From: Streptomyces sp. NRRL B-1347
GTDB lineage: Bacteria; Actinomycetota; Actinomycetes; Streptomycetales; Streptomycetaceae
NCBI RefSeq assembly: GCF_000720325.1
Contig: NZ_JOJM01000037.1
Location: 1-64,000 of the forward strand
Length of the DNA stretch: 64,000 bases
Direction of reading: 5' to 3'
A model generated the notes under the pieces. The model was not told the DNA's origin and did not search any database. It worked only from the letters and a program-made list of their open reading frames with translations. This document shows positions 16,472 through 25,511 of this stretch, in pieces (the first letter of the stretch is position 1; every line of letters starts with the position of its first letter). The translations under genes were made by a program, and so were the position numbers.

Positions 16472-17209
16472 TCAGCTCGGGACGAGGACGCAGAACTCGT
16501 TGCCCTCGGGGTCGGCCATGATCGTCCACGACACGTCGCCCTGGCCCACGTCGAGGGGCGTGGCGCCGAGCGCCCGCAGCCTGGCCACCTCCGCCGCCTG
16601 GTCGTCGCCGGGGTACGGACGGAGGTCGAGGTGGACGCGGTTCCACACGGTCTTCGGGTCGGGCGAGCGGAGGAACTCGAGATAGGGGCCGACGCCGTTG
16701 GCGGAGCGCAGCGACGCGTGGTCGTCGGTCACCTCGTGCACGGTCCAGTCCATCGCCTCGCCCCAGAACCGGGCCATGGCCCGCGGGTCGGCGCAGTCCA
16801 CCACGACGGCGGCCATCGGCCCGGTGTCCCGGTAGATCTCCCGAGGTTCGAGGACGCAGAACTCGTTGCCCTCCGGGTCGGCGAGCACCGTCCACGGGAC
16901 GTCGCCCTGGCCCACGTCGACGGGGGTCGCTCCGAGGCCCTTGAGCCGTGCGACCAGCTCGTCCTGATGAGCGGCCGAGGTGGTGGCGAGGTCGACGTGC
17001 ACACGGTTCTTGACCGTCTTGGGCTCCGGGACGCCGATGACGTCGATGCACACGGCGGTGGGGCCGGGGTAGTCGAAGCCCTCGGGCTCGACGTTGGTCT
17101 CGACGCCTTCGTCGCCGGTGACGCTCCAGCCGAGCGCTGCCGCCCAGAACCGCCCGACCGCGGAGTTGTCCTGAGCCTGCATCGAAATCTGTACGAGTCG
17201 TGTCGCCAT
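16472..17209 (-). CDS. two-domain VOC (glyoxalase/bleomycin-resistance fold) protein
   Basis: 245 residues from ATG 17209 (MATRLVQISMQ). Two tandem VOC modules of about 115 residues: the first ends DVGQGDVPWTVLADPEGNEFCVL and the second ends DVGQGDVSWTIMADPEGNEFCVL, an almost identical internal repeat. Each half has NRVHxDL and an EF-C metal-ligand-like strand. VOC proteins include metal-dependent lyases, dioxygenases and drug-binding resistance proteins. No substrate is implied by context; 263 bp separate it from the next gene. Confidence 0.85.
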   Translation of the reverse strand: MATRLVQISMQAQDNSAVGRFWAAALGWSVTGDEGVETNVEPEGFDYPGPTAVCIDVIGVPEPKTVKNRVHVDLATTSAAHQDELVARLKGLGATPVDVGQGDVPWTVLADPEGNEFCVLEPREIYRDTGPMAAVVVDCADPRAMARFWGEAMDWTVHEVTDDHASLRSANGVGPYLEFLRSPDPKTVWNRVHLDLRPYPGDDQAAEVARLRALGATPLDVGQGDVSWTIMADPEGNEFCVLVPS

Positions 17210-17375
17210 GCCGCAGATCTTAAGCGTGTACTGATCAAGAAGCACCGGGGTATTCCGCGCACCCACTGCCGGTGCCGTCGAGCGGTGCGTTGCCCGCCGT
17301 GGATGGCCTCGTCGGGCACGACGGCCGGTTGAGGTGGGCCGGGCCCCGGGCCTGGGGAGCGCCGCCGGGTGTCCC

Positions 17376-19439
17376 TCAGCCGTCGTCGGGGTCCGGGGCC
17401 GGAGGGGGCGGTGTGGTCGTGCCGTCGGGGTCCAGGCCGTTCGGCCAGCGCGCCGGGAAGTCGAACAGCCAGGCGTAGCCGGCGTCGGCGGCCTTCAGGG
17501 CCGCGTGTTCGGCGCCCGCGAGGTCGCCTTGCTGCTCGCGCATCCGGACGAGGCGGAACAGGGCGTGCGGGTCGCCGGTCTCGGCGGCTCGCCGGTACAG
17601 GAGCTCGGCGCCTTCGCGATCGCCCTGCCGCTCGCGCAGGGCCGCGTCCGTGAGGGGCTGGAAGCCTTCGGCGTCCGCCGCGCCGCGGGCCAGGCGTTCG
17701 ACCCGCTCGCCGGCTCCCGCCCGCTCGTACGCCTGGGCCAGGTGGAACAGGGCGAGCGGGTCCCCGGCTTCGGCGGCCCGCTCGAACAGCTGGTCGGCGC
17801 CTTCGCGGTCGCCCGACCGCTCCGTCAGGGCGGCCTTCCAGTAGAGGACGGTGGTGCCTTGGATGACCTCACCGCCCAGGTCGGCCGCGCGGCGGAGCAG
17901 ATGGTTGGCCCACTCCAGGCGAGCGCTCCTGAAGGCCGCCGTGGAGAGGGCGAAGAGGTCGGGGGCGGGCAGGTGGTCGTAGGCGGCGTGCCAGAAGGAG
18001 GCGGGCGGGAACTGCGTGCGGCGCGCCGTGCGGCCGATCCGGCCGAGGTAGTCGGCGAGGTGAACTGCCCGGCCTGTGGGCGGAGTCGGCGTATCGGCAG
18101 GGACCTCTGGGGCAGGGAGGCGCCGTGCCCGGCTCAGCGGGGCCATGCGGCCGTGCACGGGCGCGGTGGCCTCGGCGACGGCCTGGTCGGCCCAGTCGCC
18201 GGAGAGGCCGTCGTACTCGGCGTCCGACAGATAGCCGACCGCCGCTTCGGTGAGGAAGGCGAGCGGGAGGGTGGCCCCGGCGCCGTAGCGGCGGGCGTCG
18301 ATCGCGGCGTCCAGGAGTGCGCGCGCGGCCGGTGTGGACGTGGTGTAGCGGCGCAGCAGTTGCGGCGCGCCCGCGAGGAACTGCGGGACGCGGCCGTCGC
18401 GGCTCCAGGCGAGTGCCTCGGCGAGGGGCGCGTCGCCGTGCCGGGCCAGGGCGCCCGCGGACTTGAGCGCGTCCTGGTCGAAGGTGTCCGGGACGGGGAC
18501 GAGGCGCCCGGCGAGGAGTTCGCGTACACGGCGGTGCGGGTCGGGCGCCCCGGCCGCGGGACGGTCGGTGAAATCCCGCGCGTACGCGGGCCACAGCGTT
18601 CCCAGGACGAGGACGGGGCCGCGCTCGGGGCGGCCCAGCAGGTCGTGCAGCGCGGCCGCGAGCCGTTCGCCGTGGCGGGGGTGGCCGAGGTAGTGCTGGG
18701 TCTCGTTGAGCCACACCACCGTCCGGGGCCGGACGTCCTGGATGCCGCGCAGCGCCGCCTCGGCGCGGGTGGGGTCGAACGGGTGCCAGAGGTGCCAGTC
18801 CTTCGGCGTCAGCGACCTGACCGCTTCCCAGCACGCCCGGGTCTTGCCCGTCGAGGAGGAGCCGACGAGGACCGCCAAGCCGCTGTGCCCCTCGGCGGCG
18901 GCCGACACGACGCGGGCCAGGGTTCGGTCGTGCGCGCGCAGGACGTACCCCGGCAGCGCCGGTACGGCGGTGCCCGACGGGCTTCCGGCCGGGTGGACTT
19001 CCAGGTCGAAGGGGCTCCACGCGCTGATCGGTCGTGCGGCGGGCGGGATGTCGTCCCGGACGACGGGCGGAGTGGCGGTCAGGAGCGCCTCCTCGGCGGC
19101 CTGTCCCCGCTCGGCTTTTGGCAGCGTGCCGCTCAGGGCGTGCGCCGTCTGCACCTCGGCGTACGCCTGTCGCAGCCGGAGCTCCAGGGCCTTCGTGTCG
19201 TCCTCGGCCAGGCCGAGCGAGTCGGCGAGGAGGAGCAGATCGGGCTCGCTGATGAGGCGCTCGCCGTTGAACACCCGGGACAGCGAGGCCGGGCTCAGCG
19301 CGGTGGCGCGGGCGAGGTCGCGCAGGGTGAGGCCGGACTCCGCGCGACGGCGCCGCAGTTCCACGGCGAAGGAGCGGCGCGCGGGCGGCAACTCCGGCCG
19401 CAGAGCGGCCATGGGACGTCCGGCGCGGCGCGACGTCAT
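17376..19439 (-). CDS. XRE-HTH / P-loop NTPase / TPR-Sel1-like repeat protein (STAND-like)
   Basis: 687 residues from ATG 19439. N-terminal HTH at about 22-75 (FAVELRRRRAESGLTLRDLARATALSPASLSRVFNG). P-loop GSSSTGKT at about 193-200, with a Walker-B-like hydrophobic strand RTVVWLNE near 235-243. The C-terminal third (about 520-660) has repeated GDREGAxxLxxRAAxxGDPxALFxLxxxxE units, resembling TPR/Sel1 repeats. The layout is that of STAND signalling proteins in which a repeat sensor gates NTP binding and output. The HTH could give DNA-bound output or serve as a protein interface. Divergent from the small membrane gene at 19592. Confidence 0.82.
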   Translation of the reverse strand: MTSRRAGRPMAALRPELPPARRSFAVELRRRRAESGLTLRDLARATALSPASLSRVFNGERLISEPDLLLLADSLGLAEDDTKALELRLRQAYAEVQTAHALSGTLPKAERGQAAEEALLTATPPVVRDDIPPAARPISAWSPFDLEVHPAGSPSGTAVPALPGYVLRAHDRTLARVVSAAAEGHSGLAVLVGSSSTGKTRACWEAVRSLTPKDWHLWHPFDPTRAEAALRGIQDVRPRTVVWLNETQHYLGHPRHGERLAAALHDLLGRPERGPVLVLGTLWPAYARDFTDRPAAGAPDPHRRVRELLAGRLVPVPDTFDQDALKSAGALARHGDAPLAEALAWSRDGRVPQFLAGAPQLLRRYTTSTPAARALLDAAIDARRYGAGATLPLAFLTEAAVGYLSDAEYDGLSGDWADQAVAEATAPVHGRMAPLSRARRLPAPEVPADTPTPPTGRAVHLADYLGRIGRTARRTQFPPASFWHAAYDHLPAPDLFALSTAAFRSARLEWANHLLRRAADLGGEVIQGTTVLYWKAALTERSGDREGADQLFERAAEAGDPLALFHLAQAYERAGAGERVERLARGAADAEGFQPLTDAALRERQGDREGAELLYRRAAETGDPHALFRLVRMREQQGDLAGAEHAALKAADAGYAWLFDFPARWPNGLDPDGTTTPPPPAPDPDDG

Positions 19440-19591
19440 GCTGGATCACCACCCCTCAACTGTATTGTTTCCATTGTCTCAGAAACTCTGGGACAGTTGG
19501 CGGGAGGGGACGCCCCGTCGGTCCTGTCCCCTCGTCGTGCCCGCGAGGCACTCGTCGTGTCCGCAAGGCACTTCGCCCCGAGGGGGTCTCC

Positions 19592-19999
19592 GTGTCCGTC
19601 GTCGTCGCCGTGCTCCTGGGGTGCACCGCCCTGGCCTCCGCGGTCTGCGCGCGCGTCGCGTTCCGCCTCGCCCTGCTGGACGGAGCGGGCCGCACCGGGG
19701 CGTGGGGCGCGGCCGGGGCCGCCGCCATGGCGGTGATCACCGACGTGTGCACGGTCGCCGCCACCCTCGAGCTCGGGGACGGGCACCCCAGGGCCTCCCG
19801 CGTCGCGGTCACGGTCGTCACCGTCGCCCTCGCGCTCTTCCTCGGGTTCGTCGCGTACGACGTCACGGGCCCGGCGCCCGCGCCCGCCGCGGGGCCGCCC
19901 GCCGCCGCCCTGAGCAGGCCGAAGCGGCTCGCCTCCGCGGCCACCGCGTTCACCAGTACGTTCATCGTGCTCGCCCTCGTGCTGCCGCTGCTGAACTGA
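19592..19999 (+). CDS. small membrane protein, unknown function
   Basis: 135 residues from GTG 19592, with GAGGGGG about 6 nt upstream. Four hydrophobic segments: about 2-27, 36-60, 70-90 and 112-134 (TFIVLALVLPLL at the end). No catalytic motif. Divergent from the XRE-NTPase protein across about 150 bp that carry an imperfect ACTGT/ACAGT-flanked inverted repeat (about 19457-19495), a possible autoregulatory site. Confidence 0.7.
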   Translation: MSVVVAVLLGCTALASAVCARVAFRLALLDGAGRTGAWGAAGAAAMAVITDVCTVAATLELGDGHPRASRVAVTVVTVALALFLGFVAYDVTGPAPAPAAGPPAAALSRPKRLASAATAFTSTFIVLALVLPLLN

Positions 20000-20119
20000 C
20001 CCATGTCGCCCGGCAGTCGTCTCCGGCGCGGGGAGCATGGCGGGGAAGGGACCCTACAGCAGCGCCACTTGAGCCGCCCCTCCCCCGCGACGGCGGCATC
20101 ACCGCCCGCGGACCACCGC

Positions 20120-20698
20120 CTACGGAATGTCCGCGCGGAACTTCTTCGTCAGGTCCGCGCCCCGGATCACGCCGCCCGAGTGGTACTTGAGGCCCCAGGC
20201 GTCGATCACCGAGCCGTCGCCGAACATGCAGCCGGGGACGGCCTTCTCCGGGTTCGTATCGCCCTTCCTGGCCCAGCCGCCGCCGTCCGTCGCCCTGGGG
20301 CCGTACATCGCGGTGCCGTTGAGGGCCTTGCAGTAGCCGATGGACGGGTTGCCGGGGTGGCCGCCGGGGTCGGCGGGCTTGTGGACGTAGGCGAGGGCGG
20401 CGAGCGTCGGCTTCTTCGCGGCGAGGGTGTCCGCCGCGACGGTGAGCTTCGAACCGTCGTCCGCGGTGAACACGCACATCTCCCGCTCGCCGCCGAGGCG
20501 CACGATCTGCGTGCCCGTCTTGGTGTAGTACGGGACCTGGACCTGCGCCTTGCCTCCCTTCTTCACGCACCACTCCGCGGCCGGGGACCGGTCCTTGGCG
20601 GAGGGACGCTCCGCGGGGCCGTCGGCGGCGCTGGCCGCCACCGCGCTCCCCGACAGCAGCAACAGGACGCTCATGGCGAGGGCTTGAGAACGCTTCAT
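20120..20698 (-). CDS. secreted protein, DUF333-like N-half
   Basis: 192 residues from ATG 20698, preceded by a near-perfect GGAGGAG SD. Signal peptide KRSQALAMSVLLLLSGSAVAASAA (cleavage near 25). The mature start (AAEWCVKKGGKAQV, EREMCVFTADDGSKLTV) resembles DUF333 haemolysin-like modules, with Cys-x-x-x-GG and C-x-F-x-D-G-S. The rest (KALNGTAMYGPRATDGGGW, PGCMFGDGSVIDAWGLKYHSGGVIRG) contains two further Cys and is not recognised. Four Cys suggest two disulfides. Function unknown. Confidence 0.75.
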   Translation of the reverse strand: MKRSQALAMSVLLLLSGSAVAASAADGPAERPSAKDRSPAAEWCVKKGGKAQVQVPYYTKTGTQIVRLGGEREMCVFTADDGSKLTVAADTLAAKKPTLAALAYVHKPADPGGHPGNPSIGYCKALNGTAMYGPRATDGGGWARKGDTNPEKAVPGCMFGDGSVIDAWGLKYHSGGVIRGADLTKKFRADIP

Positions 20699-20805
20699 GC
20701 TTCTCCTCCGCTGAGGCTCAAGGGACTCGGAAGACGCCCGGGGCCAAGGGGCTCCCGGGACTCGCAGGACATCTTCCGGAGCGGAGTTCCCGCAGGTCAA
20801 CGCGG

Positions 20806-21156
20806 AATCGGCACGGCCGCCGCGCCCTCGCCCTCGCCGAGCAGGCCGGCCGCCCCACGGCCACCGCCTTCGAGCGGGCGAACCTCGCCGAGCTCCATCT
20901 GTCCCTGGGCGAGGCGGACGAGGCGGAGCGCCTGGCCCGTGCCGCGGCCGAGCTTGCGGAGCCCTTCGGCGGCACCGTCCTGGCCTTCGCCCTCACCGCC
21001 CTGGCCCGCGTCCGCACCGCCGCCGACCCGGCCGGGGCCGCCGTCCTGCTCGACCGCGCCGAGCGCTGTGCCCGCGAGGGCGGCCACCGTCAGGCGCTCG
21101 ACGAAGTGCGCGCCGCCCGCGCGGAGTGGGCCGCGCGCGGCCCCTCCCGCGGCTGA
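20806..21156 (+). pseudogene. 3' remnant of a TPR-type protein, no start codon
   Basis: An open frame with strong G/C third-position bias ends at TGA 21154-21156 but has no usable start codon. The readable part begins around RRALALAEQAGRPTATAFERANLAELHLSLGEADEAERLARAAAEL (split), with helical TPR-like periodicity like the C-terminal repeats of LuxR/SARP or AAA regulators. Immediately upstream lies the promoter region of the divergent secreted-protein gene, so the 5' part appears to have been lost by deletion or rearrangement. A missed non-canonical start is a less likely alternative. Confidence 0.5.
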
Positions 21157-21263
21157 CAGGAGGGCGTTCCCCGCGCCGATCGCCCGCCGACGCCCTCCAG
21201 ACACGTCACATACCGATTGGTACGCTCCAACGGCCACTGCTCTCACAGTAGTTGGGAGGCACG

Positions 21264-23678
21264 ATGCGCATGCGTACCAGAACCGCCATGGCCCTCGGCA
21301 CGGCGCTCCTGACCGCCTCGGCCCTGCTGCCGGCCACGGCGGCCGCCGCGCCGGACGGCGGCGAACGGCCCTCGGGCGGCGGCCTGTCCGCCACCATCCG
21401 CTACACCGAGTACGGAGTACCGCACGTCCTCGCCAAGGACTACGCGAGCCTCGGCTTCGGCACCGCCTGGGCCCAGGCCACCGACCAGGTGTGCGTGCTC
21501 GCCCAGAGCTTCGCCACCGTACGCGGCGAGCGCTCCCGGCACTTCGGCCCCGACGGCGACCCGGGCGGCGGCCTGTCGTCGGCGACCACGAACCTCGCGA
21601 GCGACCTGTACTTCCGCGGAGTGCGGCAGGCGGGCACGGTGGAGAAGCTCCTGAAGCAGCCCGCGCCGCGCGGCCCCAGCCGCGCCGCCAGGGAGCTGAT
21701 GCGGGGCTTCGCCGCGGGCTACAACGCCTGGCTCGGGCAGAACCGCGTCACGGACCCGGCGTGCGCGAAGGCCGCCTGGGTGCGTCCGGTGACGGCCCTG
21801 GACGCGGCCCGCATCGGCCACGCCGTGTCGGTCCTCGGCGGGCAGGGCCGTGTCGTCGACGGCATCACCGGGGCCCGTCCGCCGGGCCCCGGCGCGAACC
21901 GCCGGTCCCCCGCCCCGCGCCGGACCGCGGAGGCGGCGCGCCGGCTGCTCGCGCCCGGCGCCGAGGGCGCCGACATGGGCTCCAACGCCGTGGCCTTCAG
22001 CGGCAGGACCACCGCCAACGGCCGCGGTCTGCTGCTCGGCAACCCGCACTACCCCTGGCACGGCAACCGCCGCTTCGCGCAGCTCCAGCAGACCATCCCG
22101 GGCGAGCTGAACGTCTCGGGCGCGGCCCTGCTCGGCACCCCCGTCGTGAACATCGGCTTCAACAGCCACGTGGCGTGGAGCCACACCGTCGCGACCGGCG
22201 TCCCGTTCACCGTGCACGAGCTGACGCTCGACCCCGCGGAGCCGACCGCGTACCTCGTCGACGGCAAGCGGGAGCGGATGACCCAGCGGACCGTGACCGT
22301 GCCGGTGCGGGGCGGCGATCCGGTCACCCGCACCCAGTGGTGGACGCGCTACGGCCCGGTCGTCACCTCGCTCGGCACGCAGCTGCCGCTTCCCTGGACG
22401 GCCAGGACCGCCTACGCCCTCAACGACCCCAACGCCGCGCAGCTGCGCGCGGGTGACGCCGATCTGCGCCTCGGCAAGGCCCGTTCGGTGCCGGGCGTCC
22501 TGCGGGCGCTGCGCGACACCCAGGGCCTGCCCTGGGTCAACACCGTCGCCGCGGACCGCGCGGGGCGCTCGCTGCTCACGCAGTCGCAGATACTGCCCCG
22601 CGTCACGGACGACCTCGCCGCGCGCTGCTCGACGCCGCTCGGCAAGCTGACGTATCCGATCGCGGGCGTGGCCGTCCTCGACGGCTCCCGGGGCGAGTGC
22701 GCGCTCGGCTCGGACGAGGACGCCGTACAGCCGGGCACGTTCGGCCCGTCGCGCATGCCCACCCTCAAGGACGCGCCGTACGCGGAGAACTCCAACGACA
22801 GCGCCTGGCTTTCCAACGCCGAGCAGCCCCTCACCGGCTACGAGCGGATCTTCGGCACCATCGGCACCGAGCGGTCGATGCGCACGCGCGGCGCCGTCGA
22901 GGACGTCTCCGCGCTTGCCCGGCGCGGCGGTCTGACGGTCGAGGACCTCCAGCGGCAGCAGTTCGCGAACCGCGCGCCCACCGGTGACCTGGCCGCCGCG
23001 GACGCCGCGCGCGCCTGCGCCGCCCTGCCCTCGGGGTCGGCGACGGGCAGCGACGGCACGGCCGTCGACGTGCGCGAGGCCTGTGCCGTGCTCAAGGCGT
23101 GGGACCGCACGATGGACACCGGCTCGCGGGGCGCGCTGCTCTTCGACCGGTTCTGGCGCGCCCTCCTCGCGAAGGTGCCGGGCGCGCAGCTGTGGAAGGT
23201 GCCGTTCAGCGCGTCCGATCCGGTGCGTACGCCGCGTTCCCTCAACACCGAGGCGCCCGGTTTCGCCACCGCGCTCGCCGACGCGGTGGCGGAGCTGCGC
23301 GCCGCGGGCATTCCGCTGGGCGCGCGCCTGGGTGACCACCAGTTCGTCGTACGGAACGGCAAGCGCCTGCCGGTCCACGGCGGTACGGAGTCCCTGGGCG
23401 TCTGGAACAAGATCGAGGGGCGCTGGAACCCGGCGGGCGGCGGCTACGCGGAGGTCGGCACCGGCTCCAGCCACGTCCAGGCCGTCGGCTGGGACGCCTC
23501 CCGCTGCCCGCGGGCCCGCACCCTCCTGACGTACTCGCAGTCGTCGAACCCGCGCTCGCCGCACTACAGCGACCAGACGCGGCTCTACTCCGGCGAGCGC
23601 TGGGTGACGTCGCGGTTCTGCGAGCGGGACATCCTCAAGGCGCCCGGCCTGAAGGTGGTGAAGGTGCGCGAGCGCTGA
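21264..23678 (+). CDS. penicillin acylase-family Ntn hydrolase (AHL / cyclic-lipopeptide acylase type)
   Basis: 804 residues from ATG 21264, with GGGAGG 4 nt upstream. Sec signal to about residue 33. An alpha-subunit region is followed by G-Ser240-N-A-V-A-F, the autoproteolytic Gly-Ser site whose Ser becomes the beta-subunit N-terminal nucleophile. Downstream are NPHYPWHG (oxyanion region) and GTPVVNIGFN, then NSNDSAW with the conserved Asn. Length and motifs fit the PvdQ / AhlM / aculeacin-acylase group, which cut long acyl chains from homoserine lactones or lipopeptides, rather than penicillin G acylase. Predicted secreted heterodimer. It is 21 kb from the NRPS, so a link to its product is only a possibility. 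Confidence 0.92.
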   Translation: MRMRTRTAMALGTALLTASALLPATAAAAPDGGERPSGGGLSATIRYTEYGVPHVLAKDYASLGFGTAWAQATDQVCVLAQSFATVRGERSRHFGPDGDPGGGLSSATTNLASDLYFRGVRQAGTVEKLLKQPAPRGPSRAARELMRGFAAGYNAWLGQNRVTDPACAKAAWVRPVTALDAARIGHAVSVLGGQGRVVDGITGARPPGPGANRRSPAPRRTAEAARRLLAPGAEGADMGSNAVAFSGRTTANGRGLLLGNPHYPWHGNRRFAQLQQTIPGELNVSGAALLGTPVVNIGFNSHVAWSHTVATGVPFTVHELTLDPAEPTAYLVDGKRERMTQRTVTVPVRGGDPVTRTQWWTRYGPVVTSLGTQLPLPWTARTAYALNDPNAAQLRAGDADLRLGKARSVPGVLRALRDTQGLPWVNTVAADRAGRSLLTQSQILPRVTDDLAARCSTPLGKLTYPIAGVAVLDGSRGECALGSDEDAVQPGTFGPSRMPTLKDAPYAENSNDSAWLSNAEQPLTGYERIFGTIGTERSMRTRGAVEDVSALARRGGLTVEDLQRQQFANRAPTGDLAAADAARACAALPSGSATGSDGTAVDVREACAVLKAWDRTMDTGSRGALLFDRFWRALLAKVPGAQLWKVPFSASDPVRTPRSLNTEAPGFATALADAVAELRAAGIPLGARLGDHQFVVRNGKRLPVHGGTESLGVWNKIEGRWNPAGGGYAEVGTGSSHVQAVGWDASRCPRARTLLTYSQSSNPRSPHYSDQTRLYSGERWVTSRFCERDILKAPGLKVVKVRER

Positions 23679-23694
23679 GGCAGGTGGGCAGATG

Positions 23695-23730
23695 CCGTGC
23701 GCGTCTGCTGCCTGCAGCAGACGCGCACGG
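23695..23730. terminator. strong stem-loop terminator between convergent genes
   Basis: Perfect 17-bp inverted repeat (CCGTGCGCGTCTGCTGC at 23695-23711, complement at 23714-23730) with CT between, effectively a 16-bp stem with a 4-nt loop, 17 bp after the acylase stop. Symmetry suits termination of both convergent genes. Confidence 0.85.
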
Positions 23731-23893
23731 CCCGGTGTGTGGATCGTGCCGACGCCCGCGCACCCGGCCTGGCTGGAGCGGCTCGCCGCGTTCGCGCCGC
23801 GAAGGGGCTGCTTCGCCCACACCGCCTCGGTGTGCGAGCCCGCGTCGATGCCCTGCGGAGAGCCGGGGTGGGTGTCGCGGGCCGCGCGGAGCC

Positions 23894-25450
23894 TCAGACC
23901 GGCTTCTCCCGGCCCTCCCAGTAGGGTTCGCGCAGCCGCCGCTTGTAGAGCTTGCCGTTCGGGTCGCGGGGCATCGCCGCGATGAAGTCGACGCTCTTCG
24001 GCCGCTTGTAGCCCGCCAGGTGCCGCTCGCAGTGACGCAGGATGTCCGCGGCGAGCACGGCGCCGGCCGGGTGCCCGGGCGCGGGCTCGACGACGGCCTT
24101 GACCTCCTCACCCCAGTCGTCGTGCGGGATGCCGAACGCGGCGGCGTCCGCGACCGCGGGGTGGGTGAGCAGGGCGGACTCGATCTCGGCGGGGTAGATG
24201 TTGACGCCGCCCGAGATGATCATGTCGATCTTGCGGTCGCGGAGGTAGAGGTAGCCGTCCTCGTCCAGGTAGCCGAGGTCGCCGACGGTGAAGAAGTCGC
24301 CGATGCGGTGCTTGCGCGTCTTCGCCTCGTCCTTGTGGTACGAGAATCCGCCGGTGGTCATCTTCATGTACACGGTGCCGAGTTCACCGGGCGGCACCGG
24401 CTCGCCGTCGTCGTCGAAGACCGCGAGTTCGCTGATCGGCCAGGCCTTGCCGACGGTGCCGGGCTTCTTCAGCCAGTCCCGGGCGGTGGCGAACGCGCCG
24501 CCGCCCTCGCTGGCCGCGTAGTACTCCTCGACGCACTCCCCCCACCAGTCGATCATCGCGCGCTTCACGTGCTCGGGGCAGGGCGCGGCTCCGTGGATGG
24601 CGTGGCGCATCGACGACACGTCGTACGCGGCCCTCGTCGCTTGGGGCAGCGCGAGCAGCCGGTGGAACTGGGTCGGGACCATGTGCGTGTGCGTGCACCG
24701 GTGGCGGTCGACGAGGCGGAGCATCTCCTCGGGCGCCCACCGGTCCATGAGGACCAGGGGGTGCCCGATGTGCAGGGCGGCGCCCGCGAACTGGAGGACG
24801 GCGGTGTGGTAGAGCGGGGAGCACACCAGGTGCACGTTGCCGCCGAAGGGCTGGATGCCGAAGATGCCGAGGAAGCCGCCGAGGTGGGCCTCCTCGGGGG
24901 GCTTGCCGGGCAGCGGGCGGCGGATGCCGCGCGGCCGTCCCGTGGTGCCCGAGGTGTAGTTCATGACCCAGCCGAGCGTCCGGTCCTGCGGCGCGGACGC
25001 GGGCTGCCCGGCGAGGAGTTCGGCGTACGGGACGAAGCCGGGGACGTCGCCGACGGCGTAGCGGTGCTCGGCGGGGAGCCGGGCCTCGTCGGCGGCGGCC
25101 GTCGCCGCGTCGGCGAACCGCTCGTGGGCGATGAGCGCCTTGGCGCCGGAGTCGGCGACGATCCAGGCGATCTCCGGGCCGACGAGGTGGTGGTTGACGG
25201 GGACGAGGTACAGGCCTGCCTGCGAGGCGGCGAGGTACGTGGTGAGGAACTCGACGCCGTTCGGCAGGACGACGGCGAACGCGTCACCGCGCTCCAGGCC
25301 CGCCGCGCGCAGCCCGTGCACGAGCTGGTTCACGGCGGCGTGCAGACGGCCCGCGGTCCAGGGGGTCCCGTCGGGTGCGGTGAGGACGGTCCGGTCCGGG
25401 TCGGCGGTCGCCTGGGCCCAGAAGCCGTTGGGCGGGGCGCTGGTGGTCAT
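23894..25450 (-). CDS. acyl-CoA ligase, AMP-forming (FadD-like)
   Basis: 518 residues from ATG 25450 after GGAGG (7 nt). P-loop MNYTSGTTGRPRGIRR (about 165-180); central motif YYAASEGGGAFA (about 305-316); GDLGYLDEDGYLYLRDRKIDMIISGGVNIYPAEIE (split, about 395-430), and terminal MPRDPNGKLYKRRLRE with the catalytic Lys. Fatty-acyl- or aryl-CoA synthetase. It lies 130 bp downstream of the nitronate monooxygenase-like gene on the same strand and is probably co-transcribed with it; the gap holds a 19-bp tandem repeat. Confidence 0.88.
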   Translation of the reverse strand: MTTSAPPNGFWAQATADPDRTVLTAPDGTPWTAGRLHAAVNQLVHGLRAAGLERGDAFAVVLPNGVEFLTTYLAASQAGLYLVPVNHHLVGPEIAWIVADSGAKALIAHERFADAATAAADEARLPAEHRYAVGDVPGFVPYAELLAGQPASAPQDRTLGWVMNYTSGTTGRPRGIRRPLPGKPPEEAHLGGFLGIFGIQPFGGNVHLVCSPLYHTAVLQFAGAALHIGHPLVLMDRWAPEEMLRLVDRHRCTHTHMVPTQFHRLLALPQATRAAYDVSSMRHAIHGAAPCPEHVKRAMIDWWGECVEEYYAASEGGGAFATARDWLKKPGTVGKAWPISELAVFDDDGEPVPPGELGTVYMKMTTGGFSYHKDEAKTRKHRIGDFFTVGDLGYLDEDGYLYLRDRKIDMIISGGVNIYPAEIESALLTHPAVADAAAFGIPHDDWGEEVKAVVEPAPGHPAGAVLAADILRHCERHLAGYKRPKSVDFIAAMPRDPNGKLYKRRLREPYWEGREKPV

Positions 25451-25511
25451 CGAGCTGCCTCCTCGGGCGAGTTCGGGCCGGGTGGCCGGGGTCGCCGGTG
25501 GGTTCAAGGGC

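Noticed and set aside
20003..22456. 817-codon plus-strand open frame overlapping a secreted-protein gene and the acylase
   Set aside because: It crosses three real genes in another frame, changes composition abruptly, and has no RBS or recognisable domain.
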